In this document: piece after piece, positions 50,889 to 60,923 of the stretch
How positions within the stretch are numbered: position 1 is the stretch's first letter
Layout of the letters: each line of letters starts with the position of its first letter
NCBI RefSeq assembly: GCF_018448495.1
Contig: NZ_CP049902.1
Location: 744,001 to 808,000, forward strand
Direction: 5' to 3'
Source of the DNA: Psychrobacter sp. WY6
Lineage (GTDB): Bacteria; Pseudomonadota; Gammaproteobacteria; Pseudomonadales; Moraxellaceae
DNA length: 64,000 nt
Made by a program: the position numbers and the translations under genes
The notes under the pieces: model-generated
Databases searched by the model: none
What the model saw: only the letters and a program-made list of their open reading frames with translations
What the model was told of the DNA's origin: nothing

Positions 50889-51826
50889 CTAACCTCGCGG
50901 ATGATGCTCCGCATGCAATTTCTGCAATCTCGCCGTCGCCACATGGGTATAGATTTGCGTGGTTGATAAATCACTGTGCCCAAGTAATAACTGCACGCTA
51001 CGCAAATCTGCGCCATGATTCAGCAAATGCGTGGCAAAAGCGTGACGCAGTGTATGCGGTGATAGCTCTTTATCGATACTGGCGACTTTGGCGTGTTTCT
51101 TTAACAAATACCAAAAGTTTGCCGTGTCATATAGCCACCTTGCGCCGTCAAAAACACTGCTTGACAATTCCCTGACTTCAAATGTGCAATCAAATCACCA
51201 CGAGCATGCGTTAGATAATCCTCTAGCGCATCGTTTGCATATTCGCCGAGTGGCACCAGTCGGGTTTTATTACCTTTCCCCGTGATTTGTAGCCAGCCAG
51301 CGTTTAGATTCACTTGCTCTAATGACAGATTAATCAACTCGCTCACACGCAGCCCGCACGCATATAGCACCTCTAACATGGCTTTATCACGCAGTCCGAG
51401 CGCGGTGCTAGTATCAGGCGCAGCAAGTAGATTATCGACATCTGCTTCTGCTAAGTCTTTGGGCAGTGGACGTCCGAGCTTGGGGCTTTTAATACGCTCG
51501 CAAGGATTGTCTTCGCGCAGATTACTGGCAATCATCCATAAGTAGAACTGACGCAAGCTTGAGAGCATGCGTGCTTGGGTACGTGGAGTTTTGCCTTCTT
51601 GAGTCAGGGTTGATAAGCAGTGCAGCACGTCATCAGGCTGCCAGCGTGTCAGGGCAATAGGATTGGTCAGCTCGCAAGAGCGCAGATCGCGGACATAAGC
51701 GTTACGAGTACGCGTCGCTAGACCACGTGCCAGCATGGCTTGACGAAACTCAGTCACATAACTGGGTTCGTCATCTACTGCCAGCGCCTTAGGTTGGCGC
51801 TGTTGCACGGCACGATCACGGCTCAT
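50889..51826 (-). CDS. xerD: Tyrosine recombinase XerD (one frameshift)
   Basis: Resolves chromosome dimers at dif with XerC. N-terminal SAM-like domain ([22 protein letters not shown]), catalytic [13 protein letters not shown] (Arg I), [22 protein letters not shown] (His-x-x-Arg), [16 protein letters not shown] (His and nucleophile Tyr). The LLNHGADLR and [18 protein letters not shown] ending separates XerD from XerC. The frame breaks at about 51113-51120 (AAAA/TTT run); joined it reads [15 protein letters not shown]. About 312 residues. PepA, an accessory factor for Xer in E. coli, is also in the window. Confidence 0.88.
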
Positions 51827-51850
51827 AACTCAGTACTCGGTGGGTGAATG

Positions 51851-53055
51851 TTAGATAAGCGTTAAACACCATAATGAAGTGACTTCAGCACTGCGCGCGA
51901 CATGTAGAGGGTCGGTATCATCTTGGCTGCGACCATGCTTAGGTTGGGTATCCAGACGATATTTTACGGCCAATCCAGCATTGGTAAACAAGCTTAGTAA
52001 CTCATCACGAGTGCGCAGTTGCAGGTGCTCTGCCAAGTCTGACATTATCAACCAAAGCTCACCGTGTTCAGCTAAGTGTTGCTTGGCACCTTGCAACACT
52101 CCACGCAGCATCGCGCTCTTGGCATCATAGACGGCGTACTCAAGAGACGAGCTTGGCTTAGCAGGTAACCAAGGCGGATTACAGACAATCAGATTGGCGA
52201 GTGGCGCATCAGTCGGGTACAAATCCGCTTGTTGCAGTTGTACGGCAGGTAATTCTAACCGTGTAAAGTTCTCGTTGGCACAGGCCAAAGCACGTGGATT
52301 CAAATCCGTTGCTATCACCTGCGGAACGCCGCGCTGCGCTAAGATAATAGCCAGCAATCTCCGTTCCAGTACCGATATCATAGGCGACATCATGGATCGC
52401 TGGTAGCGGTGCATCGAGCAACAGCTGCACATACTCATGACGGGTTGGCGCAAACACACCATAATGCGGGAAAATTGATAACCCTAAGCTGTCTATTGGG
52501 ACGCCTTTTTCGCGCCATCCTGCTGCGCCAAGTGCGCCTTGTAAGTCACGAAACGACAGCACGCAAGACTCATCCATCGCCTTATCTAACGGGCCAAAAG
52601 CGGCCGTACAGGCTGCACTGACATCAGGGGCGCGCGCGTAGTTGGCTGACATAACTGGCATCAAGCTCTAGTAGCAAACGGCTTAATATGCGCGAACGCT
52701 GCGCTTGCAGTTGGCGCTGCTGATGAAATAGATTAGGTATTTCTTTAGAGCTGACTGAATCAGATTCTATTGTAGATTTAGCCGCTTTTTTTGCTTTACG
52801 CAGCTCAGAGCGCTCATTGGTACGATCTATGCGACGACCAAGCGCTTGTAGCAACTGGCGTGCATTATGAAAATCACCGCGCCACAGCAGTGAGCTGCCT
52901 TCGCAAGCTAAGCGGTAAGCGTCATCTGCGGTCGTTGTATCATCGACCAACACAATGCGCGCAGGTGGCATATGATTGCTTTCAGACAACCAAAGAGCAT
53001 TACGTAGAGTCTCGTTTTCTTGCCATTGTACATACTGCTTTTCTGTTTGTAACAC
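51851..53055 (-). CDS. Class I SAM-dependent methyltransferase with NPPW motif (frameshifted)
   Basis: Three fragments give one protein of about 400 residues. The N-terminal region (LWLSESNHMPPARIVLVDDTTTADD ... LLWRGDFHNARQLLQAL) is followed by FGPLDKAMDE and HYGVFAPTRHEYVQLLL; motif I is VAYDIGTGT followed, across a shift, by VLAIILAQRGVPQVIATDLNPRA; motif IV is IVCNPPWLPAKPSS. The NPPW tetrad marks N-methylation of nucleobase or Gln side chains, as in PrmC, RlmF and TrmN6-type enzymes. Shifts near 52355 and 52650. Target unknown. The gene lies 24 bases upstream of xerD, same strand. Confidence 0.7.
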
Positions 53056-53192
53056 GTAATAGCCTACCTTTTGTGAAAGATACTTCGCTTAAAATACAAA
53101 GATACCTTTATATTGTTTATTGCGCTGTCATTGTTTTACTGTGATTAATGCCTTGCTGTGATCAATGCTTTGCTGCGGTAACTTGAGTGCAT

Positions 53193-53519
53193 TTAAGCGC
53201 TTTTTTTCTTAACCAGATAACGATAAAGCGTGGCGCTGATTGGTGCATCCTCATCGCCAGCGACCATTATTTCATCGGGATCGACGTTTAGATTTATATT
53301 TTCAGCAAGCGTTTCTTGCTGCACAAGCTCATGTCCCAAATGACGACAAAAATTAGGAATGTCACGAGTGGTGGCTGGGTCGGTGGCGAGTATTTCAATC
53401 ACCTCGCCAGCATCAGCGTTACGGATGGTTCGATGCAGCATCATGACAGGCTCAGGGCAAATCAGCCCTTGCGTATCTAAATGATGATTGATCGTCGTCT
53501 GCGTGGTAAAAGTGCTCAT
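53193..53519 (-). CDS. tusA: Sulfurtransferase TusA-like
   Basis: About 108 residues with the SirA/TusA signature [22 protein letters not shown] (CPxP Cys carries persulfide), then [28 protein letters not shown]. TusA passes sulfur to TusBCD-E for tRNA 2-thiouridine and to Moco synthesis. The C-terminus is extended by about 25 residues over E. coli TusA ([18 protein letters not shown]). Start MSTFTTQ at 53519. Frame intact. Confidence 0.85.
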   Translation of the reverse strand: MSTFTTQTTINHHLDTQGLICPEPVMMLHRTIRNADAGEVIEILATDPATTRDIPNFCRHLGHELVQQETLAENINLNVDPDEIMVAGDEDAPISATLYRYLVKKKSA

Positions 53520-53579
53520 AGTAGTCATTTAAATCGATAGTATAAGGTAAAAGTTTTTTGCGTCATTTATAAGTATGCT

Positions 53580-54059
53580 TTACGTTTCTTCAGCGGTTTC
53601 AGTGTCTTTTTCTGCTTCTAGAAAATTAAAAAAGCGCTTAAAGCTCACTTTAAATAAAAACGCCACACCTAGCCAACAAGATAAGCCTAACCAGGCGGTA
53701 TCAGCGAATAATAAGCCACCAACCAATATGATGGTCGATACGCCAATGCTCATGGCAATCATCGACGCTTGGTTTAATCGATAACGATAAATCACCAGCG
53801 CATCATAAATAGTAATAGGAATCGTAAGCGCAACCAAGGCATAAGGCAAGTTATAGAAAAGTTGATAAAGCAGTTGATTGTCATGAAAGGCTTTGATACT
53901 GGCAATGGTGCCAAAGACCATAAAGGCGAGAATAGCGGCATAAATGAGATAAATCGCTATTTGATTCGCTCGCTGTGCGCCTTTTATACGGGCGATGGCA
54001 AGCGGCGCAAAACCATGTTGCGATTTGTTTTGCAGGGAATGGTCTGAGACAGTGGTCAT
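53580..54059 (-). CDS. Unrecognised four-helix inner-membrane protein
   Basis: A 159-residue protein with an N-terminal cytoplasmic stretch, four hydrophobic segments (AIYLIYAAILAFMVFGTI, LPYALVALTIPITIYDALV, SMIAMSIGVSTIILVGGLLF, WLGLSCWLGVAFLFKV) and an acidic tail (LEAEKDTETAEET). No family recognised. It lies between tusA and ruvX on the same strand. Confidence 0.6.
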   Translation of the reverse strand: MTTVSDHSLQNKSQHGFAPLAIARIKGAQRANQIAIYLIYAAILAFMVFGTIASIKAFHDNQLLYQLFYNLPYALVALTIPITIYDALVIYRYRLNQASMIAMSIGVSTIILVGGLLFADTAWLGLSCWLGVAFLFKVSFKRFFNFLEAEKDTETAEET

Positions 54060-54151
54060 AATAATCAGGTATTTATCCGTGTAGAGTGACGATATGTCAG
54101 AATTGGCAGTGTTTTAATTGAGAGTGCTTTAACAGCAGGTTTATCGCTGAT

Positions 54152-54677
54152 TTAATCGGCTTTGATAGCGTCGATGGCGATACTGCTACTAGGGTCAGCG
54201 AAATAAGTCGACATCAGAATGCAGGCAGAGATGTCATCAATTGGGTCGCGTTCGTGCTTAATCCAACCATCCCATGCAATCTCACGCGCTGCATGAGGTT
54301 AGACGCTCATCACAAAGGCTCACGATCACTGGTAGATGCTGTTCCATGACCCTATGTGCTAGACGACGAGCGAATTTGTGCGCACGCTTAGACAGCATTG
54401 AGCTGCTGCCATCCATATTAAGTGGCAACCCAACCACCACTTTTGACACGCCCCAGACTTTAATAATACCGAGCAGATTGTCCCAATCAGGCTGACCATT
54501 ATTCATCGCTAAAATATCAAAGGCACGCGCAGTCTCGGTAATGGTGTTACCCAGCGCCATGCCCATCTTTTTTACCCCGTAATCGAGCGCCAAAATAAGA
54601 TGAGGCTTAATAGCGGGTTCCGCCACAGTAGTGTCAGCAGTTTCGATTTTAATGCTCGTATCAGACTCTACCATCAT
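54152..54677 (-). CDS. ruvX: Putative pre-16S rRNA nuclease RuvX/YqgF (one frameshift)
   Basis: RNase H-fold nuclease for 5' maturation of 16S rRNA. LALDYGVKKMGMALGN (first Asp), VVVGLPLNMDGSSS, SLCDERLTS (Glu), and across a shift near 54287 AAREIAWDGWIKHERDPIDDISACILM (last Asp). The end moves to 54152 on repair; about 175 residues. An N-terminal extension of about 25 residues precedes the fold. Close to algH/yqgE, its usual neighbour. Confidence 0.87.
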
Positions 54678-54781
54678 TATGCATACTTCCTATTTCTGTT
54701 GGGCGTGATTCATTTAGCTTAACGGCTTTAATTTAAATGCGGTTTTATTTAAATGAATAATTTAACAATCATAACCAATCG

Positions 54782-55345
54782 TTAAGCATGACCGATATCG
54801 CTACTAAGGTAATCAAAGTTCACCCCAATCTTATCCGCGGCAATTTGCCAGCGTTCTTCGAATGGCGTATCAAACAATAAATTCAGATCAGCAGGGCAGA
54901 CAAGCCAATCGCCATTATTTAGCTCTTGATCGAGCTGTTTTTTACCCCAGCTGGCATGACCCAAGCACAGCTGATAATGCCCAACGCCTTGACCTGCAGC
55001 GATACGCTTAAGGATATCTTGACTGGTGGTAATACAGACGTTTTCTGAGATTGCAAAAGACGATGCCCACTCAGGCTGCCCCGTATGCAGCACAAAGCCA
55101 ACCTCCGGATACATCGGGCCACCCTCTAATGCCACATCTTCCATCACTTGCGCATCCGTCACTTCAATGTCTAAATCTTCTAGCAGTTTGCCCACGCGTG
55201 CCTGCTCTAATGGACGATTGACCATCAGACCAAGTGCGCCATGTTTATCATGACGGCAAATATAAATCAGCGCCTGCTCAAACCGTGGGTCTGACAGTTC
55301 TGGTGCCGCGATTAAAAAATGATGGGTCAAATTGGCTTTAGACAT
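54782..55345 (-). CDS. algH: UPF0301 family protein AlgH/YqgE
   Basis: A 187-residue cytosolic protein: [43 protein letters not shown] is the family hallmark, with [36 protein letters not shown] and [10 protein letters not shown]. Function poorly known; named from Pseudomonas alginate regulation. Adjacent to ruvX, the common gene order. Frame intact. Confidence 0.9.
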   Translation of the reverse strand: MSKANLTHHFLIAAPELSDPRFEQALIYICRHDKHGALGLMVNRPLEQARVGKLLEDLDIEVTDAQVMEDVALEGGPMYPEVGFVLHTGQPEWASSFAISENVCITTSQDILKRIAAGQGVGHYQLCLGHASWGKKQLDQELNNGDWLVCPADLNLLFDTPFEERWQIAADKIGVNFDYLSSDIGHA

Positions 55346-55492
55346 AGAGACAAACGCACCCTAATATTGAAGGTAAAATAACAGAAATGACACACCACTA
55401 TATGGCGATACTGAGGTGAAAATCAACCAAAGCAAATATTTAGCAGTGATGAGACACAGCGCTGCACAACTGGTTGATGAATGACCAAGCCT

Positions 55493-57175
55493 TTATTTCA
55501 CATCGGTCAATAAACTACGCGCATGGTCGCGAGTGACGTCAGTGATGATCACACCGCCAGACATACGTGCCAACTCGTCGACTTGCGCGCTATCAGTCAG
55601 TATTAATAGCTCGCTTTCGGTCTGCTCGTCATGATGTTTTTGTACCAAGATATGCTGATGTGCTTGCGCCGCGACTTGTGCTTGGTGAGTAATGGCCAGT
55701 AGCTGCTGCGTCTGCCCAAGCGCGCGCAGTAGCTCACCGACCACTTGCGCCGTACCGCCACTGATACCGACATCGACTTCATCAAATACTAGCATCGGCT
55801 TGGCGGCATTATTATCAGCATTGGTCGCTTGCAGTACTTGCATCACCAGTGCCATTCGTGACAGCTCACCGCCTGAGGCAATCTTATGTAATGGCTGCAT
55901 CGGCATACCGACATTGGCGCTAAATAATAAATCGATATCATAGCAACCTTGCGCACTATATTGGCTGGCATCGGCTTTTTTGGTAAAGACAAACTCGCAG
56001 CGGGCATTGGGTAGCGCGAGCGGTTGTAGTTGCTGCATTAATTGTTTGCTGACGATCGGCGCGGCTTTCGAGCGCACTTTATTTAGCTGAGCGGCGAATG
56101 CAAGATAGTCTTGCCAAGCTTGTTCAATTTGTGCCGCCATCGCATCGCTACTTGGCTCGTTTTCTAACTGCTCTAATTGCGCTTCCCAGCCCTTTGCTTC
56201 ATCGATTAAGTCGCTAGTTGGCAAGCTATGCTTACGTGATAAGCGATGACCTAAGCTGATAAGACTGTCTAGTGTCTGCAAACGCTCAGGATCAGGCAAC
56301 TGTTGCTCAGCATAATCTGACAGTAATCCTGTCACTTCAGTGATTTGCTGCTGAGCTAAATGCAGCTGCTCGGAGGCTTGCTCAAAGGTTTGACTGACAT
56401 TCATTTGATTATCACAAAGCTTAATCGCTTGCCCAAGCAAGGTCATAACATCTGGCTCATCCGTGTCATTGTCGAGCAGATGCAAGCCATGACTGGCCTC
56501 TATCATGAGGGCTTCGATATTAGACAGCTCTTCGTGCTCTGCTTCAACTTCTGCATAATCAACCGCCAATAACGGCGCAATATCAGCAAGTTGGCTTTGC
56601 AATAGTTGAATACGGTCTTGTCGTTGAGCTTCACGGCTCGCAATGTCGTCAGCACGACGTTTGAGCTGCTGATAGGTTTGATAGCTACTGGCAGTTTGTA
56701 TGGCTAATGGCGTGATTTGTGCCATCTCATCAAGCCATTGCACCACAAACTGCGGCTTAAGGAGCGCTTGCTGAGCATGTTGGCTATGAATATTAACCAG
56801 TAACGTACCGAGGTTTTTCAGTTCAGCCAAGCTGACAGGCGTGCCATTTAACCACGCTTTTGAGCGTCCAGTATTGCTGAGCTGACGACGAATGAGGACT
56901 TCAGGTTCTTCTAATGGTCTATCATTTTTGGCAAACCAATCAGCAATGACGGTATTATTTTCTACGTCAAACTGCGCATAAATATCGGCTTGCGCCGCCC
57001 CGTGTCTGACCATCGCACTGTCTGCGCGCTCACCAACACATAAAGACAGCGCATCCAATAATAATGACTTGCCAGCACCGGTCTCACCCGTGATGACATT
57101 GAAGCCTTCAGCCACACTCAGCTCATGCTGAGCGATCAACGCAAACTGATGTAAAGTTAATGATACTAGCATCAA
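55493..57175 (-). CDS. recN: DNA repair protein RecN
   Basis: SMC-like ATPase of double-strand break repair, 560 residues, frame intact. Walker A VITGETGAGKSLLLDAL, followed by the N-terminal lobe (RRQLSNTGRSKAWLNG, VNIHSQHAQQALL), central coiled coil and the C-terminal lobe with KIASGGELSRMALVMQ (signature), PMLVFDEVDVGISGG (Walker B) and LLAITHQAQVAA. MMLVSLTLHQFALI: the second Met is an alternative start. No recognisable LexA-type operator was found upstream. Confidence 0.95.
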   Translation of the reverse strand: MMLVSLTLHQFALIAQHELSVAEGFNVITGETGAGKSLLLDALSLCVGERADSAMVRHGAAQADIYAQFDVENNTVIADWFAKNDRPLEEPEVLIRRQLSNTGRSKAWLNGTPVSLAELKNLGTLLVNIHSQHAQQALLKPQFVVQWLDEMAQITPLAIQTASSYQTYQQLKRRADDIASREAQRQDRIQLLQSQLADIAPLLAVDYAEVEAEHEELSNIEALMIEASHGLHLLDNDTDEPDVMTLLGQAIKLCDNQMNVSQTFEQASEQLHLAQQQITEVTGLLSDYAEQQLPDPERLQTLDSLISLGHRLSRKHSLPTSDLIDEAKGWEAQLEQLENEPSSDAMAAQIEQAWQDYLAFAAQLNKVRSKAAPIVSKQLMQQLQPLALPNARCEFVFTKKADASQYSAQGCYDIDLLFSANVGMPMQPLHKIASGGELSRMALVMQVLQATNADNNAAKPMLVFDEVDVGISGGTAQVVGELLRALGQTQQLLAITHQAQVAAQAHQHILVQKHHDEQTESELLILTDSAQVDELARMSGGVIITDVTRDHARSLLTDVK

Positions 57176-57903
57176 TGCCTCTCATGACAGACAATAGACT
57201 TCATATACATCTCAAGAAGCCATATATAAAATAGGGTAGATAAAGGAATGAAATTATTCATTTAACCGTGTTAATGAGATAAATATTATAGGCAAATATA
57301 TGGTGTTAAACGCGCTTAAATACAAACTTTCAAGCGATGTATAATAGATTTTATTATTGGAAGATTACCATAAAACTGTCAAAAACTGGCTATGAGTCAT
57401 CATCATAATATTCACAATATCAATCATTAAGATGATTAAGCCTGTCAAAATGATGGCTGTATACTAAGCATGGTTGCGGATTAAACTTATAAAAATAGCC
57501 CAATTGTAGCGATCAGGTGCTGACTCAAAAAAGGTGAGTAAATAAGTTTAAGATTCGCATCAAACAGCATTTTCCTAGTCGCTTTAACAAACTTTATAGA
57601 TATAATGTGGTAGCATAATCTCACATAATGATAAACTCTTCTGATTAGATTAGTGCAGTGTAATATACGATAACGAGTCATAATTTTGTAAAATGATAGG
57701 CGTATAGTTGGAAGAGTATGCCACTCGGTCATTATTCTAAAGTATTTTCATAGAACCTGTGGCTAGCTTTAGCACACAGATATCTAGTATAGAAGGATAC
57801 AGTACGTAGTACAGAGGTGTCGGTTAACGATGCAACTCTGGCGGTACTCTAACCAATTACTTATTTTTTAGTTTCGTAATGATTATTTGATAAGGAAGCC
57901 ACT
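57176..57903. other. Intergenic region between recN and ppnP
   Basis: About 730 AT-rich bases. An ORF of 81 codons at 57487-57732 (minus) has no protein character or ribosome site and is not called. A GATAAGGA ribosome site precedes ppnP. Confidence 0.5.
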
Positions 57904-58239
57904 ATGACAGCGGCGCAATTTACTAATGTAACAGTTAATGCTCAAGCGACGGTATCTTATGATGGTCGTTGTTCAAGCCACACTATTATGTTCGAAGATG
58001 GTCGACATAAAACATTGGGCGTTATCTTGCCTTGTGATAATTTGGTTGAGCATTATCATTTTAGCACCAATACCTCCGAGCGTATCGAGATCACGGGCGG
58101 TGAGTGTGAGGTCAAAATTAATGGTGACGAAGAATTCAGCTATTACCGCGCTGGTCAATCATTCGTGGTTGAAGGCAATAGTGGTTTTAATCTGCGGACA
58201 GAAGAAATTGTTCAATATATCTGCCACTTAGAAGGGTAA
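57904..58239 (+). CDS. ppnP: Pyrimidine/purine nucleoside phosphorylase PpnP (DUF1255)
   Basis: A 111-residue small cupin. SYDGRCSSHTIMFEDGRHKTLGVILP and EHYHFSTNTSERIEITGGECEVKI, then YYRAGQSFVVEGNSGFNLRT match UPF0345/PpnP, which phosphorolyses a broad set of nucleosides. Length exactly as usual. Own ribosome site (GGAAG) and terminator; single gene. Confidence 0.85.
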   Translation: MTAAQFTNVTVNAQATVSYDGRCSSHTIMFEDGRHKTLGVILPCDNLVEHYHFSTNTSERIEITGGECEVKINGDEEFSYYRAGQSFVVEGNSGFNLRTEEIVQYICHLEG

Positions 58240-58293
58240 GTTTGCTAAAGCTGTTATTAAGTGATTGATGACAGCAAAAAGCCTTTTACTCAA

Positions 58294-58334
58294 AAAAAGA
58301 AAAACCTTATCGGATTGGTAAGGTTTTTCTTTTT
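58294..58334 (+). terminator. Terminator after ppnP
   Basis: GAAAAACCTTATC / GGTAAGGTTTTTC stem followed by TTTTTC. Confidence 0.8.
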
Positions 58335-58451
58335 CTGCTGATATTATTTATATGCAGATATCCATTTATTGATACAATTACTGTCATCTCTTTTTATCGC
58401 CTAGTTTTTATCATATAGCGCGATACCCACTTTATAATCAATAGGCCTATT

Positions 58452-59222
58452 ATGGCAAAACCTACCTATTTTTATGGCATTCATGCGATTGATGCCTTAC
58501 TCGAATATCGTCCTTTAGATGGGCTAAGCTTGTTTGTGCAGCAAGGTCGTGAGACTGATAGCCATGTACAAGCGATTATGGCGCAAGCACGTGACAATGG
58601 TATCAGTATCCAACCCACGCAAAAAGACAAACTCACGCAATTGTGTGGCAGCCCGCAGCACCAAGGTGTGGTGCTAAATGCGCGTCCTCTAGGCTTTGCT
58701 GATGAAGGCTTGCTTGCTACCCTTGCTGGGCGTGACCAATGCTTATTACTGGTCTTGGATCAAATTACGGATGCACATAACTTTGGTGCTTGCTTGCGTA
58801 CCGCAGTGGCGATGGGTGTGGATGCCGTGGTTTGTCCGAAACATCATGCGGCAAGTCTGACACCAACAGTGTCTAAAGTATCGGTCGGTGCAGCAGAGAT
58901 GATGCCGATTATTAGTGTTACCAATCTGGCACGTACGCTCACGCAAATCAAAAATGCCGGGGTATTTGTGTTTGGTACAGCGCTTAATGCGGATGCCAAA
59001 CCAATTCATGCTGCTGATCTGACTGGCAAAACAGCCATTATCATGGGTTCAGAAGGTGAGGGGATGCGTCGCCTGACTATGGAGAGCTGTGATGAGCTGG
59101 TATATATTCCGATGTCAGGAAATGAGCATGGCAACCTTCAAAGTCTAAATGTGAGTGTTGCCACTGGTATGGCGCTGTATGAGGTCAATCGACAGCGTAC
59201 TTTAGCTGCTGGGCAAGCTTAA
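58452..59222 (+). CDS. rlmB: 23S rRNA (guanosine-2251-2'-O)-methyltransferase RlmB
   Basis: SPOUT methyltransferase, 256 residues, frame intact. N-terminal substrate-binding domain (TYFYGIHAIDALLEYRP ... CGSPQHQGVVLNARP), then the knotted domain with LLVLDQITDAHNFGACLRTA (motif 1), IIMGSEGEGMRRLT (motif 2) and IPMSGNEHGNLQSLNVSVATGMALYE (motif 3). TrmH-family relatives share the motifs but lack the GIHAI N-domain. The 3' end overlaps the convergent coaE by 38 bases. Confidence 0.93.
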   Translation: MAKPTYFYGIHAIDALLEYRPLDGLSLFVQQGRETDSHVQAIMAQARDNGISIQPTQKDKLTQLCGSPQHQGVVLNARPLGFADEGLLATLAGRDQCLLLVLDQITDAHNFGACLRTAVAMGVDAVVCPKHHAASLTPTVSKVSVGAAEMMPIISVTNLARTLTQIKNAGVFVFGTALNADAKPIHAADLTGKTAIIMGSEGEGMRRLTMESCDELVYIPMSGNEHGNLQSLNVSVATGMALYEVNRQRTLAAGQA

Positions 59223-59871
59223 GATATTCTTGGTGTAATGGCGCTAGTTGCACATACAGAGCCGCAAGATCACTTTCGTTGAGCACCACATCATCCGCAT
59301 GACGATTACGCTCTTCGCGGCTCAGCTGATTCACCATGATGGCTTTGATTTTTTGTATACTTTGTTCGTCGCGCTGACTGGCACGCGCAATCTGCGTATC
59401 CTCGGTGGCATCCATGACTAAGATACGTTGGCATAAATTGGCAAGCCCTGCTTCTGCTGCTTCAATAAGTAGAGGCGCTGACAATATCACGTAAGGCGAA
59501 GTACTGGTTGCCAACTGTGCTTTTGCTGCTTCGCGTATCGCTGGGTGAGTGATGGCTTCTAACTCAATCAATGCCTCAGGATGTGAAAAGACGTGCGTTC
59601 TTACTGCCACTCGATCCATTGATCCATCGCCATTCAATACCCAATCACCAAATTTTTTCTGGATTTTGTGCAGAGTGGTGCTACCTTTAGCGACGATTTC
59701 ATGGGCAATCACATCCGCATCGATAATATCAATGCCTTGCTCAGCGAACCAAGCACTCGCAGCGGACTTACCACTACCGATACCACCCGTTAAGCCAACT
59801 ACTAAGGTTTTGCTTTTCTTTTGCGGGGTCTGGGGCTTATGAGAATAAGGTGAAGATGCTTGTTTTGACAT
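59185..59871 (-). CDS. coaE: Dephospho-CoA kinase
   Basis: Final step of CoA synthesis. P-loop VVGLTGGIGSGKSAASAWF, DIIDADVIAHEIV, EALIELEAITHPAIREAA, LSAPLLIEAAEAGL and the lid SREERNRHADDVVLNESDL. About 228 residues, including an N-terminal Ser/Pro/Lys-rich extension of 20 residues. Lies after pilD on the same strand, the standard pilBCD-coaE cluster. 3' end overlaps rlmB. Confidence 0.93.
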   Translation of the reverse strand: MSKQASSPYSHKPQTPQKKSKTLVVGLTGGIGSGKSAASAWFAEQGIDIIDADVIAHEIVAKGSTTLHKIQKKFGDWVLNGDGSMDRVAVRTHVFSHPEALIELEAITHPAIREAAKAQLATSTSPYVILSAPLLIEAAEAGLANLCQRILVMDATEDTQIARASQRDEQSIQKIKAIMVNQLSREERNRHADDVVLNESDLAALYVQLAPLHQEYLKLAQQLKYAVD

Positions 59872-59995
59872 AATAATGACTTATCTGCTCGATATAATGA
59901 CAGTGATGGTTATAAGCTAAGAAAGTATTTTGGTGCCTATTTTAAGATTTGGTGTCTACTTGAAAAGGAGCGACCGAAATACTTTCTAGGACAAT

Positions 59996-60898
59996 TTAGT
60001 AAGTATACATGCCGAGATACCAGTTGACGATATCTGAGCCATATAATAAAGCAACAATACCAGCGATAGCGATATAAGGACCAAAGGCAAACGGCTTGCT
60101 TTCACCCTGTTTCTTCATCAAAATAATCCCAACGATTGAGCCTAATAGAGAAGACAATAAAATAATCAATGGCAACATCATGGGTCCAAGCCAAGCACCT
60201 AATACTGCCAATAATTTGAAATCTCCTTGCCCCATACCATGCTTTTTAGTGAGTAGATAAAATATCTTAACCACTATCCACAATGACAAAAATCCTAGCA
60301 ATAAGCCCCAAATTGACTGGGTAGGTGAGACAAACCAACCTTGTGAATTCACTGCTAATCCTAAACCCGCTAATGGAAAGGTCAAGCGATCGGGCAGTAA
60401 TTGGGTATCAAAATCAATACCGGTTAAGGCGACCAGCGTCCATACCAAAATCAGGGCTGACAAGCCAGCTGCAGTTACGCCAAACTGATAAATCACTAAC
60501 ATTGATAGTAGGGCTGTTGCTAGCTCAACCAGTGGATAACGCAGTCCAATCGCAGCTTTACATTCTGAGCAACGGCCACGTAGTATTAACCAGCTAATTA
60601 ACGGTATGTTTTCGTACCACTTTATTTTGTGGGCGCAATGAGGGCAGCGTGAGGCTGGTCGACTCAAAGTAATCGGCTGGTCAGCCGCTACGATATTTGT
60701 TAGGGGCAGAGTGTGTTCTCGAGGCATGTCTGCTTGTTCTGACATAAACTGGCTGCACTCTTGTCGCCAGCTATAAACCATCATCAGCGGAATACGGTGA
60801 ATCACCACATTTAAAAAACTGCCAACACAAAGACCTAATAGGCCAAATATGCCTAAAGCGATAGGCATATTATCTTGTAATAACTCTATAAATTGCAT
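59996..60898 (-). CDS. pilD: Prepilin peptidase / N-methyltransferase PilD
   Basis: Inner-membrane aspartic protease that cleaves and methylates type IV prepilins. GLCVGSFLNVVIHRIP near the start, the zinc-binding CPHC...CSEC pairs, catalytic ALTGIDFDTQLLPD (first Asp) and GMGQGDFKLLAVLGAWLG (second Asp), eight hydrophobic helices. About 300 residues, frame intact. ATG at 60898 or 60904. Between pilC and coaE. Confidence 0.93.
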   Translation of the reverse strand: MQFIELLQDNMPIALGIFGLLGLCVGSFLNVVIHRIPLMMVYSWRQECSQFMSEQADMPREHTLPLTNIVAADQPITLSRPASRCPHCAHKIKWYENIPLISWLILRGRCSECKAAIGLRYPLVELATALLSMLVIYQFGVTAAGLSALILVWTLVALTGIDFDTQLLPDRLTFPLAGLGLAVNSQGWFVSPTQSIWGLLLGFLSLWIVVKIFYLLTKKHGMGQGDFKLLAVLGAWLGPMMLPLIILLSSLLGSIVGIILMKKQGESKPFAFGPYIAIAGIVALLYGSDIVNWYLGMYTY

Positions 60899-60923
60899 GA
60901 ACAAGCTGTCCTTTAGTTAGCTT

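Noticed and set aside
50889..51826. XerC as the identity of the tyrosine recombinase
   Set aside because: [24 protein letters not shown] and the HHPRG ending are XerD-type; XerC has a different pattern after the His-x-x-Arg motif.
57487..57732. 81-codon ORF on the minus strand
   Set aside because: No ribosome site, no family character, biased and Ile/Tyr-rich as expected for random AT-rich sequence.
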